Positions 33,767 to 47,316 of a stretch of 64,000 nt of DNA are shown piece by piece (within the stretch, counting starts at the first letter, position 1; each line of letters starts with the position of its first letter). Origin of the DNA: Galdieria partita. Taxonomy: Eukaryota > Rhodophyta > Bangiophyceae > Galdieriales > Galdieriaceae. Under the pieces are notes generated by a model. That model was not told where the DNA came from and made no database searches. It saw only the letters and a program-made list of their open reading frames with translations. The stretch is from NCBI GenBank assembly GCA_025991245.1, contig BQMJ01000015.1, positions 1 through 64,000 of the forward strand, given 5' to 3'. The translations under genes were made by a program, and so were the position numbers.

Positions 33767-35316
33767 ATGATGTCTTTTATCTGTCTTCGATATGTCACAG
33801 TTACTTTTCAAAGTTGGGAAAAGAAAAAAAAAGTTTGCTTTCATTGTCACTCACCTAAACGTGTGCAAGCAGTAGGTCCTGTTTGGACTCAATGTATTGA
33901 ACCAAATAGTCTGGAAGAACACAGTCTCTATGAAGAGTCCTTGGATAAACGAGCTTTGCGTCGAAAGTTGACATCTTCCGAAAAATTTAATCGTAGGGGC
34001 TTTTCAGAAGAGAAAGAGGCAACACAAATGCTTATGAACTCTGAATTTTCCTCTTTACTTTTACAAGAAGCTAGAGCAGGAAACAAGGAAATTCGCAGTG
34101 GTAAGGTGACTGTGAAGCTAGCGAGCTCATATGGTTTTTGCTGGGGAGTTGAAAGAGCAGTTGCTATGGCCTTGGAAACAAGGAAACATTTTCCAAAACA
34201 AAAAATATGGATTACCAACGAAATCATTCACAATCCTAAAGTGAACGCGAGGTACCTAGTTTCGTTTTCAATGGATTCTCTCTCTGGTTGAACTCTTTGC
34301 TTTAGATTAGCCGAAATGAATGTGCAGTTTGTACCTCATAAGAATTTTGTGAGAGATTTTAGCGGAGTTTCTAGTGAAGATGTAGTTATTTTGCCTGCTT
34401 TTGGTGCGACCTTAAATGAGATGCAGTATCTTTCAGATCTCGGTTGTCAAATCGTGGATACTACCTGTCCCTGGGTTTCTAAAGTTTGGAATTCAGTGGA
34501 TAAGCACAAGAGAGCAAACTGTACTTCTGTCATTCACGGCAAATGGAATCATGAAGAAACTATTGCTACTGCTTCTTTTTCGGAAAAGTTAGTATCTTCT
34601 TATTGAGTATATTTCTTTCCATTCAAATATACTTTAGGTATATTATTGTTTTAAATATAGAACAAGCACAGTATATTTGTAAATATATATTATATGGAGG
34701 AGACAAAAATGAGTTTATTTCGAAATTTAAAAACGCCATGTCGTCGGGATTCGATCCTGATAGAGATCTCGAAGCTGTAGGCATTGCTAATCAGACTACA
34801 ATGCTGAAGAATGAGACAAATGCCATTGCCAAGTTATTTGAAGAAACTATGTTGAAAAAGTTTGGACCGCAAGAACTTTCTAAACATTTTATTGCTTTCA
34901 ACACGATTTGTGATGCCACACAAGAACGTCAAGATGCTATGCTAGATCTGGTGGAGGAACCTCTGGATTTGGTTTTAGTAGTTGGAGGATTCAACTCGAG
35001 CAATACTAGTCATTTGCAAGAAATCGCCGAGAGAAAGGGCATTCCCAGTTATTATATAGATGGACCTGAACGGATAGGTAAGTTTCATAAGAGTAAATGA
35101 GAGATGATGTTGTCTTATTTCGTTTTCTATTGAGGTCCTCATAATCGCATCGTATTCCGTTCATCTTCCAGTCAAGAGTTACTTGAAAAGGAAAACTTTC
35201 TGAAACGGGGTCCTATTACTATTGGTGTTACTAGTGGAGCCAGTACTCCTGATAAAATAGTCCAAGATGTTCTAGAGCGTGTTTTTATGATTCACAAATT
35301 ATACTGCAGTAGTTGA
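33767..35316 (+). CDS. ispH: 4-hydroxy-3-methylbut-2-enyl diphosphate reductase (plastid MEP pathway)
   Basis: The enzyme makes IPP and DMAPP from HMBPP in the last step of the MEP pathway, using a [4Fe-4S] cluster. Four exons (33767-34251, 34306-34587, 34638-35077, 35135-35316) join in frame to 462 residues. The three cluster cysteines are visible: C125 in [11 protein letters not shown], one in [11 protein letters not shown] and one in [27 protein letters not shown] and [12 protein letters not shown] are typical of the long plant and cyanobacterial form, as is the ending [15 protein letters not shown]. The first 110 residues before the catalytic domain fit a plastid transit peptide plus the extension typical of that form. 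Exons 2 to 4 are bounded by introns of 50-57 bases. An upstream noncoding exon cannot be excluded. Confidence 0.95.
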
Positions 35317-35500
35317 GTTCATAAAGATATGGGGTTTAGAGAAGAATTTAAACTGATGCATGTTCAATGATAAACAAAATGAATGTTCAAGTTGTGACGC
35401 TATAGTTGCCAAACGATTTTATGCTATGCACTTAACATTTCGTGTTTGAACACAATTCCATTATTATTCTCAACTGCCAAGTAAAGCAAAGTGTCACAAT

Positions 35501-36034
35501 TTAAATACTATTATTAGGATAACTAAGATCCAAACTAAAATAATTTTCTAGTTCCAAGTCGCTTAGAGATGCGGACCAATCTGCAAAAGATTTCTGCAAC
35601 AGAGGAGAGGAGTCAAACAGAAGAACCAACGGTTCTCCCATATAAAAGTCCTCTTGAAAAGGCACAAGTTGCCCATATTTATGCTCAACAACTCCCAAAG
35701 AATCGTTTGTAACAGACTCCAACCTCGGTCTTTCCAATTCCAGGGCTCTCAACCGTTCTTCCAACCGTGATGCCAAAAGCGATAGTTCGATCAACTGACC
35801 ATATAACCGTTCAATTACTGCCAAACGACGTTTCCTTGATCGAACAGCAGAAGCTCTGTTTCTCAGCTTCCTCTTTAATAGTACCAGATTTCTCTCTTCT
35901 GCACTCATTCTTCGGGCCCTGGCAGAAGTAGTACCTTTCAAATCTCTCGTTTCACGTTCACTAGAAGCTGAATGTAAAGTACAAAACATGGTTTCCCTAG
36001 TATTTTCCTTGAAACCAGACTTCTCAGAGCTCAT
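35501..36034 (-). CDS. bZIP transcription factor, first of a tandem pair
   Basis: This single-exon gene encodes 177 residues. A basic region with KRKLRNRASAVRSRKRR contains the canonical bZIP N-x7-R spacing, and it is followed by leucine-spaced heptads (LYGQLIELSLLASRLEERL). The stretch before it, MSAEERNLVLLKRKLRNR, is shared with the neighbour at 36211. The remaining N- and C-terminal parts are acidic or hydrophobic and could be activation regions. bZIP proteins bind DNA as dimers in the nucleus; the target is unknown. It follows the second bZIP gene on the same strand with 176 bases between. Confidence 0.9.
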   Translation of the reverse strand: MSSEKSGFKENTRETMFCTLHSASSERETRDLKGTTSARARRMSAEERNLVLLKRKLRNRASAVRSRKRRLAVIERLYGQLIELSLLASRLEERLRALELERPRLESVTNDSLGVVEHKYGQLVPFQEDFYMGEPLVLLFDSSPLLQKSFADWSASLSDLELENYFSLDLSYPNNSI

Positions 36035-36210
36035 TTATCAGACTGTAGAGTGGTAGGTACATAAAGAAAGAAGGCTTCAACTGCTCAATCTGACATCGAG
36101 ATCGTCTGATTGGGCCCAGTGAATTTGTCTCGAAGAAAATTTCATCCCTCTCATTCTTCTTATTTAGAATTTATTAAAAACTATTTTACAACAACGAAAA
36201 ATAACAACAG

Positions 36211-37164
36211 TCAAACACTTGTAAATGATATCGATCTTTCTGTCGTATTCTCCCAATGCTGTTGCTCGGTGTAAAAGGTCCCCTTTACCTTTGTTCCCAT
36301 AAGCTTGGCTCGCAATATAGCCACCTGATATTCAATAGAAAATAACCTTTTCGACTGCACTGATAAATTTGTGCCAACTTCTTCCAATTTTGCGTCCACT
36401 TTTGACAAAAACCCTCCCCCTTCATACAAGCATAACCGGCATTGCAGTTGCTTCATCATAGTCTTTAGAGTAGACAATTCTTCACTTATCTCATTCAAAA
36501 TTATTGTTCTTCTTCGTCTCGAACGAGCAGCTGAATGTCGATTTCTTAACTTCCTCTTATATAACATCAATGCTCTCTCCTCCGCAGTCATTCTTCGACC
36601 TTCTGCAGATGTTGAGCCTTTCAAATCCTTCAACTGCTCCGTTGGAAAGGTTTCCAATTGCTGCTTTTTCCTTCTCGTTGATACACAATGTAACGATTGT
36701 TCCTCTGTGACATCAACTCCCTTCTCTGATAATGTATCTTCAGTGAATGTCATCATGAAATGGTAACTATGGTCTTTCCAGGATGGATCCCAAGTTGGTT
36801 CATCCTCTATAAGACCATTATGAAAAACATGTTCAAAGTCATCTTCTTGCTCCGTGTTCGTTCCCAAAGGAACGTTTGGTGAAGCATCAGAACACGAGTG
36901 AGTCACACTGCTTGATATTTCAAAACTATCTGGTCTATTTTCTTCACTTGACAGCGAGAAGGGGCAGTTGGAACAATTTGGTTGCCACCAAGGACTATTG
37001 TGCCCTTCAAAAGCGTTGGTATAGTTTCCACCCCATTTAGGTCTTTCAAGGTCTTCAAAGGGAACTTGTATAAATGGAGGCTCTTTGCTCTCGGTAACAA
37101 ACTGGCAACTCGCCAACTCCCAATCCTCTGTCCAAGCACCAAAAATATCTTCAAATGAACCCAT
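36211..37164 (-). CDS. bZIP transcription factor, second of a tandem pair
   Basis: This single-exon gene encodes 317 residues. The basic region is KRKLRNRHSAARSRRRR, with a leucine zipper containing LNEISEELSTLKTMMKQL. It shares a preceding segment of the type LKG-TSA--RRM-AEER with the neighbour at 35501, which points to tandem duplication. The N-terminal 180 residues are acidic and aromatic-rich (for example EDDFEHVFHNGLIEDEPTW), as in activation domains. The two proteins could heterodimerise, which is inference. A TATATAAAAG sequence lies just upstream of the ATG on the top strand, but its orientation does not fit this gene. Confidence 0.9.
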   Translation of the reverse strand: MGSFEDIFGAWTEDWELASCQFVTESKEPPFIQVPFEDLERPKWGGNYTNAFEGHNSPWWQPNCSNCPFSLSSEENRPDSFEISSSVTHSCSDASPNVPLGTNTEQEDDFEHVFHNGLIEDEPTWDPSWKDHSYHFMMTFTEDTLSEKGVDVTEEQSLHCVSTRRKKQQLETFPTEQLKDLKGSTSAEGRRMTAEERALMLYKRKLRNRHSAARSRRRRTIILNEISEELSTLKTMMKQLQCRLCLYEGGGFLSKVDAKLEEVGTNLSVQSKRLFSIEYQVAILRAKLMGTKVKGTFYTEQQHWENTTERSISFTSV

Positions 37165-37909
37165 GAACTATATAAAAGCAGCTAGGGTTCCAAAGTTCTT
37201 TTTACAACTGGACTGTTTCTAAGAGAGAGTTGTTGTTTCTTTCTATCTCTCCCTTCCCCCTTTTATTCGCCGTTTATTTTTATTCTTTATTTTTATTTCT
37301 TTGGATATATCCTTTTGGGGACAGGACGGAGGAAATTGATTGGCCGAATAATAACAGTGGAAGCAAAACGTGTTCGTGGTCCAAGAATATTATTCCCATT
37401 TTATTTTTCTCTCTTAATTTCTCTTTTTCTTTCTCCCTTTCTCTCATAGCATTTGCCAAGTGAAAAAGTTATTGTGCTTTCCTGATTATGAACGCAGATC
37501 TCTACAAGATATATCTTAGAGACTTTTTGGACCGAACAAGTGCTGTCTATGATATCGTTTAGAGTTGTCAAATCTTTCCGGTTGTTGGAACGACAGAGAG
37601 AAAAAAGCAAAGTGTAGTTTCCTCCAACTGGGCCGTGTTTTTACAAGTATTCAGTTAATTCTTTTCAACAAGGTTGCTGGAACGTATAACTTAATAAATG
37701 ACCTAGCCAATCATTTTGAAGAAGCTCCGACTTGCACCTGTTTTTGAATACAAGAGAAAGAAGTTAAAGCCATATTTAGCCAACTAAGAAGACAGATAAC
37801 AAAAAGACCAAGTACATCCCGTCACCTTGTGATAAGATCACCTCATTCGTCGTTTCATATCATCAGAAACAAGTTGCTTTGGGTCTCCAACATCCTTTTC
37901 ACATTTTCT
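37165..37909. promoter_or_regulatory. Divergent intergenic region between bZIP gene and small membrane protein gene
   Basis: About 745 bases without a supported gene, the longest gene-free stretch in the core part. It contains a pyrimidine-rich tract (about 37215-37310) and a second one near 37400-37450, both TTTCT-rich. Its size compared with the 57-60 base spacers elsewhere suggests that the bZIP pair or the membrane-protein gene has a more elaborate control region. Confidence 0.4.
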
Positions 37910-38227
37910 ATGGAACGAGTTGAAGCCATTGTAAAAGAGTCTCTCAAAGTCCTTTCCAAGCCTTGGGCAATATTTATTGAAGAGTTGACTCGTAGATGGC
38001 AAACTTCTTCCAACAGACTTTTGTTAGTTGTTGGAATTTGGTTTGGTGCTTTTGTACTTTTAACTACTTTGTTTACTTGCATACTCTTGTACAAGGATAG
38101 CAACAAGACGCCCACTGCAAAGGAGAAACCGAAGAATAAAGAACAGAAGGATCAAGTTGTCAAGGATTCAACTTCGAAAAGAAGTCCAACACAGCCCCTA
38201 AGACATAGAGTCCCGAAGACTTCTTAA
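37910..38227 (+). CDS. Small single-pass membrane protein
   Basis: The ATG at 37910 gives 105 residues: an amphipathic N-terminal part (MERVEAIVKESLKVLSKPWA), one clear membrane helix at about 37-59 (LLLVVGIWFGAFVLLTTLFT and following residues) and a highly charged Lys-rich tail. A longer frame from 37829 exists, but the first 27 residues do not look conserved in style. The layout fits a type of tail- or signal-anchored protein of ER or plastid envelope, but there is no family match. It lies 191 bases from the end of the ThiC gene on the opposite strand. Confidence 0.5.
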   Translation: MERVEAIVKESLKVLSKPWAIFIEELTRRWQTSSNRLLLVVGIWFGAFVLLTTLFTCILLYKDSNKTPTAKEKPKNKEQKDQVVKDSTSKRSPTQPLRHRVPKTS

Positions 38228-38418
38228 ACGGTGCCGTGTCAAGCAGCATACTTAAAAGTTTGGAGCTGGCTTGTTATTTTTTCAACTTTTTTTTGGTGTA
38301 GATGGTTTCTCAAGATAGGAAAAGTATTGTGTCCATCTTTCCTGTCAGATAACAACGTGAGAAGTTTCGTAATTGAATACAGCAAAGAAAGTCTTTATTT
38401 CAACAATCCTAGGTACAT

Positions 38419-40618
<2,200 letters not shown>

Positions 40619-43517
40619 ATGTGCAGAGCCATTCCATTCGTTTTGTTCTCTTTTCTTCTTTATTTACTACTTTTGCAAAACATTGTGGCAGAACAGCTTC
40701 CTTTAGTATCCAATTCAATTACAAATGATACTCTTTCCTCTCAAGAGAGTCTCCAACCTGATGATTCTCCCTTGTTGGAGTCTTCTTCTCACTCAGTTAC
40801 TGAAAGTAGCTCTTTCGATCAATATTCTGAACAAGCACAAAACTTTACTATATTTGGCAAAAACTTTGGAAAAGCCCGTATGATTGGCTATGGTGAAGGA
40901 CAATACCATCGAGAGGATAACGTTTCACTAGATGAGCTTGAAAAGGAGCCTCTTCTAAAAGTTTTGATAGATGGAAGTCATGTTTCGAAAGTTTATGTTC
41001 ACAACGATACTGCTATTTCTTTTGTGTTGAACTCTAGTCGAATATATCCTGATTCGGTGATTGAAGTTGTTCAAGGAGACAAGAAAACTGCGAGAATTCC
41101 TATTTCATTAATACCTTCGAGTAAAACTATTCCATTGTCCAAGGAAGGTGAGAAGGATAAGAGTACTGAAACTCGTTTCAATTCAAAGGATAGTTCTTAT
41201 CATTTCTATTGGAGACTGTTGGAACAGTTGACTAGTGAACAGAACAGGAATCGTACAGTATACTTTGAACAAGGAGTAGAATACTTGAATAGAGCTATTT
41301 ACATACTGCAGGATCAACAAAGTCCTCTAGGTACTTTGGCACTGTTGAAGGATCCCATGAATGAAGCCAAGAGACTTGCCATTCTTTCCTTGGAAAGCTT
41401 CCTATTAGGTTCTGTACAAGGTGATGATGGTTGTATGGCTACTTTGGGTGCACTTTATCTTTCTGGATTGAGTGATTGTATACCACAGAATTTGTCCTTT
41501 GCCTATTTATTTCTTGCAAAGGCTGCGGATTATGGCAATCCAGATGCACAAGCATTGTTGGGTATGGTATTGGCAAGTTCTTTTTCGAATACTTTTCTTC
41601 ATACAATAGACGAAGATCCAAAAAAATTCTCAACTCGATTGCGATACCTTGCCAATTGGTTTTCCAGAGACCACTTTGCTATTAAAGAAATTTCTGTTTT
41701 GGAGTCCTTCAATCGATTACCTAATGGCTTCTTTTCTAATCATTTGGAAGAGTTGCTGAATTTAGAAAGTGAACAAAGATATGCGATTGCCTTGTTATTG
41801 TGGACTTTTGCAGCGGAAGGAGGTTCTGACTATGCACAGAGTGCGCTAGGTTTTCGTTATTTATATGGCATTGGAGTGCCACGAGATTGTATCAAGAGTG
41901 CTTATTACTATAAGAGGGCAGCTTGGCAAACGATCCGTCAAAGTTTTATAGAACCCTATATTTCTTCCTTATCACCATTCAATGCCTTTACGGAAGAGAA
42001 AGAAGAAATGAATATTACTTTAAGAGATGGCGTTCGTCTTAGTTTAATGGGACGTCCTTCGTTGCCTTATTCTTCAGGAGAAATTACTTTGTTATTTAAT
42101 CATGAAGCCTGGATCAAGGACCGTCAAGCAACCAATGACATTATTGAATACAAATATCATGAAGCCGAAAATAATGATGGCAAATCGGAACTCTTTTTAG
42201 GAGAACTGTTTCTTTCTGGTGCATATGGAGTCAATCAAGACTTTGAAAGAGCAGCGGAATATTTTGAAAGAGCATCTCTTCATGGCTATCCCCAAGGAAA
42301 TACACTTTTAGGCATATTTTCTTTGTTTGGTTTGGCTAATCGAGAAAAGAATGAAACTGTAGCATGGCAACTTTTTCATGAAGCTGCTCAAGTAGAAGAT
42401 GCGCAAGCATATAATGCCATTGGTTATTGTTATTATTATGGAATTGGAACGGAGAAGAATATTAGTAAAGCTGTTCATTGGTTTCGAGATGCTGCTAGTA
42501 AAGGCAGTGTGGATGCCTTGTATAATCTGGGTATGTTATCATGGAAGGGATTGGATGAGTATCAGAATATTCCGAATGCCTATTCATATTTCTTAAAGGC
42601 CTCCAAACATGGACATTCTCATGCTACTTATCGATTAGGAGAGTTGGTGTTTTCGGAGCCTAGTGTGATAGTGACAGGTGATCGTTGTACCAAAGCTGCG
42701 TTATATTTCAAATTTGTGGCTCAAAGAGGTCGACCAACTTATTTAATGAGTCGTGCATTTCGGGCTATGAGTAGTCGAGATTATGCCACTGGATTGCTTC
42801 GATATGTTCAAGCTGCACTAGCTGGAGTGGAAACAGCTCAATATAATGCAGCATATATGTATGAACATGGTCTTGGATTGGCTTATGGCGGAAAAAGAAA
42901 TATATTTTCAAAAATACAATATTGGAAGTCTCGTTTGGGTTTCCATTCATCACTTGTCTCAAAGGATTTGTTTATTTATCAAAACGCACATTATTATTAT
43001 CGATTATCTGCTAGACAAGGCAATCCTTATTCACAACTGAAGATTGGTGACCTATTTTACGATGGATATTTGAATGATAACCACTCAATTGGATATAGAA
43101 AGGCTGCAGAAGCGTAAGTATATCCTATTTTACGACTTGTGTTTGATTGACTTTGTTGATAGTTACTTGAAAGCAACAGAAATGGGCAATGCTGAAGCAT
43201 CATTCAATTTGGGTTTCATGTATTTTAAAGGCATCGGACTAGCACGAGATTTTCATTTAGCCAAAAGATATTATGATATCTCCGTAAACCTCTATCCAGA
43301 AGGAATGATTCCCGTTAAAATAGCTTTACATATACTTGAGTGGTTTCAAATATATCATCGCTGGATAGAGATTATATTTCAAAGATGGTTGAGATTCAAA
43401 TTACTTTGGGTTCAGTTGTCAAAAGCACTTGAAATGCTTTCTCATTGGATGTCTCTCAGTGTATGGATAGCAATGGCTTTATTGACATGGTGGATATATC
43501 GAAGAATCTTCAGTTAA
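40619..43517 (+). CDS. HRD3: Sel1L/Hrd3-like ER-associated degradation protein
   Basis: Hrd3/SEL1L binds misfolded ER proteins and serves the Hrd1 ubiquitin ligase. Two exons (40619-43113 and 43163-43517) give 949 residues. A signal peptide is clear (MCRAIPFVLFSFLLYLLLLQ). Numerous Sel1 repeats follow, for example GSDYAQSALGFRYLYGIGV, AQAYNAIGYCYYYGIGTEK, VDALYNLGMLSWKGL and NAEASFNLGFMYFKGIGL. A single C-terminal membrane helix around WMSLSVWIAMALLTWWIY completes the SEL1L layout of luminal domain plus tail anchor. Several N-x-S/T sites fit a luminal, glycosylated protein. The ATG at 40619 was chosen because it directly precedes the signal peptide. The stop is 14 bases from the stop of the convergent neighbour. 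Confidence 0.9.
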
Positions 43518-43531
43518 AGTTTATTTTGAGT

Positions 43532-45033
43532 TCAAAGGGGAAGATTAGTAAGTTGTTCCTTGATGAGTTGTCTTTCAATTTGGAATGCTTCACGATGATA
43601 AGGAGAAAAGATCCAATGACGCCAATAGTTGGATTGGAGAGCGGATAACACTTGATTAGGCACATGAAGCCAAAGCACATTTCCTCCAAGTCCTGTACAA
43701 TCCATATCATGAGTAAAAGAAATTCGTAAATAGTCACTCCTTACTTTGAACAAAAGCTGCTCCTAATACATCCAAATCAGAACACTAGCAAAGTTATTAG
43801 AATGTTCATCATCGAAAATACATGATGACTTACTTGCCATAAAATTCGTTGATCTCTTATATCCCGACTTCTTAGCTGAAATAACCATAAATGAGGAACC
43901 TGAAGGATGAGTAATTGTATTGCATTTCGTTCGACTGCTTCCAACACTTGAAAGGGAAACGATCTGGAATAGCTATGGTAACTATCTTTTACAAAAGTCT
44001 TGGTTTCAGAATTGATCCACTCATCCTTATAATAAAGGCGACAAGGTACATTGTATCGATGAGTTGTGTCCAAAAGGATATCCAAATCCAACCATTCATC
44101 ACTCACTCCCGCTATCCATAACCAATGATGTTGTTCAAAACATTTCGCAAAATGGGCATATAAATAGGATACTGCTTTGTTCCATTGTTCATGAAATTGA
44201 CGACTAGTTGCCAAATTTACATTTAGAGGCGACATATCCACAATCCATGCACATGACAAGTTCTTAAAGGTATAAACACAAACTTTAGCCATTTCGAGTA
44301 TACCTCGATCCAGTTGTTGCCATTCCACAGAAGATAAGGCAGCATCGGAAACTACAGGAATGGGTTCAAGTTCTCGCCATCTGTCATAGTCTGAAGAAGC
44401 AACTTCAGGTGCTGGAAGTGCATTTTTACTTTCTAATAGCGCTAAACATCTTCCTAGTCGAAGAATCAATTCTTCTGGAAAAAAGTGTTGCATATGCATA
44501 TAGAAAAAGTTTGTTGGGTAGCGAGTACTTGATTCCTTGTTACTTTCTACTTGAAATGCGCGTAACCAATTCAACGTATTCGATACAAAGTTGTTGTTCA
44601 GAGAGTTCTTCTTTTTCTGTGGTAAAAGAAGGTCGAAAAAAAATAACTGTGGAAAGTAAGACTGTTCTAATAATAAACTCCTCTTCTCTTGTTGCGGAAT
44701 CACTTGTTGGCTTAGTCGTCTTTTAGTTTCATAATAAAAAGTTGCAAGACGTGGCCAGCGCAATAAAAACTCAACCGTAGCAAGTTGGTCTAACAAGTGA
44801 GAAGCGGGAAGTTTAGATAAAAGTTTTTGCGTTTCTTCCACCCCCTTTAAGTCACATTCTGAATAGGAAGGTGCAAACAATGTAGCAGTAGCAGATAAAC
44901 TCCAGCACTTGTGCTCACTTTTCAAGGAACGCAACCTAAGCGGGTAATATAAAAAAGCAACTCCCACTCCAGCCAAAGAAACACCACTCAATACAAGTTT
45001 AAACCTTTTCTTGGCCAAAAAACTATTCAACAT
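43532..45033 (-). CDS. Unrecognised membrane-anchored protein
   Basis: Two exons (45033-43834 and 43762-43532) join in frame across a 71-base intron to 476 residues. The N-terminus has a basic start and one membrane helix (LVLSGVSLAGVGVAFLYYPL), which could be a signal anchor or organelle-targeting helix. The rest is rich in aromatic residues (HHWLWIAGVSDEWLDLDILL, NVPCRLYYKDEW, NYWRHWIFSPYH). No known catalytic motif is evident. I do not recognise a family; it may be lineage-specific. It is convergent with the Sel1L gene (14 bases between stops) and follows proline dehydrogenase on the same strand. Confidence 0.8.
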
Positions 45034-45155
45034 TTCCTTCTTTTATTATAACTTTTGAAAACCCCAAATGCAAATAATATTCTTCTTCTACCTTTCTTAT
45101 TCAAAAAAAAACTAAATAATAACAAACTCTTTCGCTTCTGTTGCTTGAAGAACTT

Positions 45156-46793
45156 CTACGCTGCTCTCAAAAGAACACGACGTTTCAGCTCTTCACTAAA
45201 TAAACTAACCTCTTTTCGAGCACCACCAAGTATATCACGATTTTCTTCAATACGACGAGTTAAATAAGGCATTACTTCCTCTATCGGACCAAAAGGTACA
45301 TATTTGCAAGTATTATAACCCTCCTTAGCTAGAGCCATAGTCATAGAGTCTCCCATTCCAAAAAGCTGAGCAAAATAAACATTAGGATTGTTAGGGTGCA
45401 ACTGTCTTTCAGCCATTTGAGTTGCTGTCTTTTCTATGGAATCCAAGTTATGGGTAGCTAGCATCAAAGAGGCATTATTACTGCTAACTTGAGTAACCAT
45501 TCTAGCTGCAATTTCATTATAACAACGGTGTGTGTCCTCTATGCAATCAAATACAGGTGAAGCATAACCCTTCTCTGAAGCCAACCTTTGCTCAAAGAAC
45601 AAGTAAGCACCACGAACAAGCTTCGCAGCATATTTAAAATCCAAGTTAGAACCAAGAGCCAATCCTTGTTCCAAACGATCTACAGCTGACTTGAGATAAC
45701 ACTGTACAGTGGTATAAACAACTGCAGGGCTGTGCATGTCCCTATTATAGCGTTTCTGCATACCCAACGCAAGATATTCAATGGCTTCTTGAACATAATA
45801 TTGTTCAGCGTCTATTAAAATAGGAACACCCTTGTCATATGCAGCCTTGCAAACACGGTCCAAACGGCAAATAACTTGTTGCCAATCTACAACTTCTGCT
45901 TCAGTCAAGTTAGGAATACTTTCAGGACTCAAGGACAACTCAGGATCTAGGCTGCTAATTCCACCATTCACTTGAATAGCTGAAGTAACTTTTTCCAAAA
46001 CACTCATTGGTGATACAGCAGAAACCTTGATACAGCTAAACCCTCCAGCACCAATATCCCTAGCTTGAAGGATAGTTGACTCAACAACAGAAGCCGCCGA
46101 ATCATAAACATTTTCCTCTCCTACCAAACCTTCCGCGGCATAGTCAAAAATACACGAAATACCCAAGTCTCGAAGTCTTTGTGTGGCTGTAACTGCCTCA
46201 ACCAAAGACTCACCTCCACAAAATTGTTCAAAAAAGGTTTTCTTCACAACATAATTTGCAGGTTGACGCATCACATTTGGCAATTTTTGTGTTGCAGAAA
46301 AGATTTTCGGTCCGACATTTGCCACTAACGGCAATTGCGCCATTTTCAAAACCAAATAAGAACGAATAAGATGGAGAGTGCTTAAAGAACCATAAGTAGC
46401 TGCACAGTCGTTAACTTGAAGTTTCTTGCCGGCTCTGTTCCCACTGTATGTTACAGAAGACTCAAAGTCTCCTGTATATGAAGGTGAGACTGCCGAGGCA
46501 GTTGTGAGCTCATTAGAGTGGGAAGTAGCCGACGTTGTAGTTGTCGTCGTGGGTGTTGAGCCTCTAGCAGAACCTTCCGCAGATTTACCTCCTACTGCGT
46601 TGTAAGGTTTTGCTGCTAGACGATTAGGGACACCTAATAGTAAAGGGGCAGTCTTCTTTCTACCACCAATACCGGCATGGAGATTGCGTGAAGGCTGTAA
46701 CTGCTCTTTAGCTTGCTGCAGTTGTTCCCAGGAATTCCGGGAAGAGACAGAGAACTGATAGAGTTGTCGAACTCCTCCAGAAACTTTGCTCAT
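45156..46793 (-). CDS. PRODH: Proline dehydrogenase, mitochondrial
   Basis: The FAD enzyme oxidises proline to pyrroline-5-carboxylate at the mitochondrial inner membrane. The gene is one exon of 545 residues. The beta/alpha barrel is visible through YAAEGLVGEEN, GGFSCIKVSA, VPILIDAEQYYVQ, KYAAKLVRGAY, LMLATHNLDS, FAQLFGMGDSM and the C-terminal signature KYVPFGPIEEVMPYLTRRIE with the ENRD following, where the paired arginines bind the proline carboxylate. The first 130 residues are Ser/Thr- and Ala-rich and basic, consistent with a mitochondrial presequence plus a low-complexity linker (TTTTTTSATSHS). The start ATG at 46793 is the first in frame. Confidence 0.95.
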   Translation of the reverse strand: MSKVSGGVRQLYQFSVSSRNSWEQLQQAKEQLQPSRNLHAGIGGRKKTAPLLLGVPNRLAAKPYNAVGGKSAEGSARGSTPTTTTTTSATSHSNELTTASAVSPSYTGDFESSVTYSGNRAGKKLQVNDCAATYGSLSTLHLIRSYLVLKMAQLPLVANVGPKIFSATQKLPNVMRQPANYVVKKTFFEQFCGGESLVEAVTATQRLRDLGISCIFDYAAEGLVGEENVYDSAASVVESTILQARDIGAGGFSCIKVSAVSPMSVLEKVTSAIQVNGGISSLDPELSLSPESIPNLTEAEVVDWQQVICRLDRVCKAAYDKGVPILIDAEQYYVQEAIEYLALGMQKRYNRDMHSPAVVYTTVQCYLKSAVDRLEQGLALGSNLDFKYAAKLVRGAYLFFEQRLASEKGYASPVFDCIEDTHRCYNEIAARMVTQVSSNNASLMLATHNLDSIEKTATQMAERQLHPNNPNVYFAQLFGMGDSMTMALAKEGYNTCKYVPFGPIEEVMPYLTRRIEENRDILGGARKEVSLFSEELKRRVLLRAA

Positions 46794-47316
46794 TATGATG
46801 ATGATGATATTGGATACAAGGAAAAAAAGAAAACAAGTGACAAATGTGAAAACTTGGAGAACAAATACAAAAGGAAAACTTTCACCAAAAGAAAATAAAG
46901 CAAAGAAAACCTTGTTTCAAGAAGAAACTACACCGATTGTTCTTTTTGAAACAAAAATGCAGCTAACACAATACACTTGCAATACTTTCTTAATAAACAA
47001 GATAATGATATAAATTGACTAGTAAAAAGTTTTCAAAAGATAATAGAACAATAGGACCGACTTGGTCTTTTACCACGCCAATCACAAACCACAATTTCTC
47101 AACCGAATTTATTTCCGTTTTCCTCATTCAAAGCCCAAATTTGCAGGTGGCGGCGCTAAAGCTGCTTCTTGGCAAAATTCGTTGTCCCATTGTCTTTTGA
47201 AATTGATTGGTAGATACGATCAATGTCCATAACCCATTTTCCTTCGAAGGATCGTTGAATTCTCTAGAAAGGGATTGGGCCATTTCTCTCTTTTGTATCG
47301 AGTTGAATTGCAAAAG
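46794..47316. other. Intergenic region between PRODH and VPS29
   Basis: About 520 bases. The PRODH-proximal half is A-rich and probably its promoter and leader. The half next to VPS29 (47120-47316) is less AT-rich and has a minus-strand frame starting ATG at 47283 (MAQSLSREFNDPSKEN) of about 50 codons to 47128. It could be a very small gene or part of the VPS29 3' untranslated region; I cannot decide. Confidence 0.35.

Noticed and set aside
36371-36766. 131-codon plus-strand frame inside the second bZIP gene
   Set aside because: It overlaps a clear bZIP coding sequence in antisense and shows only low-complexity Ser/Phe composition.
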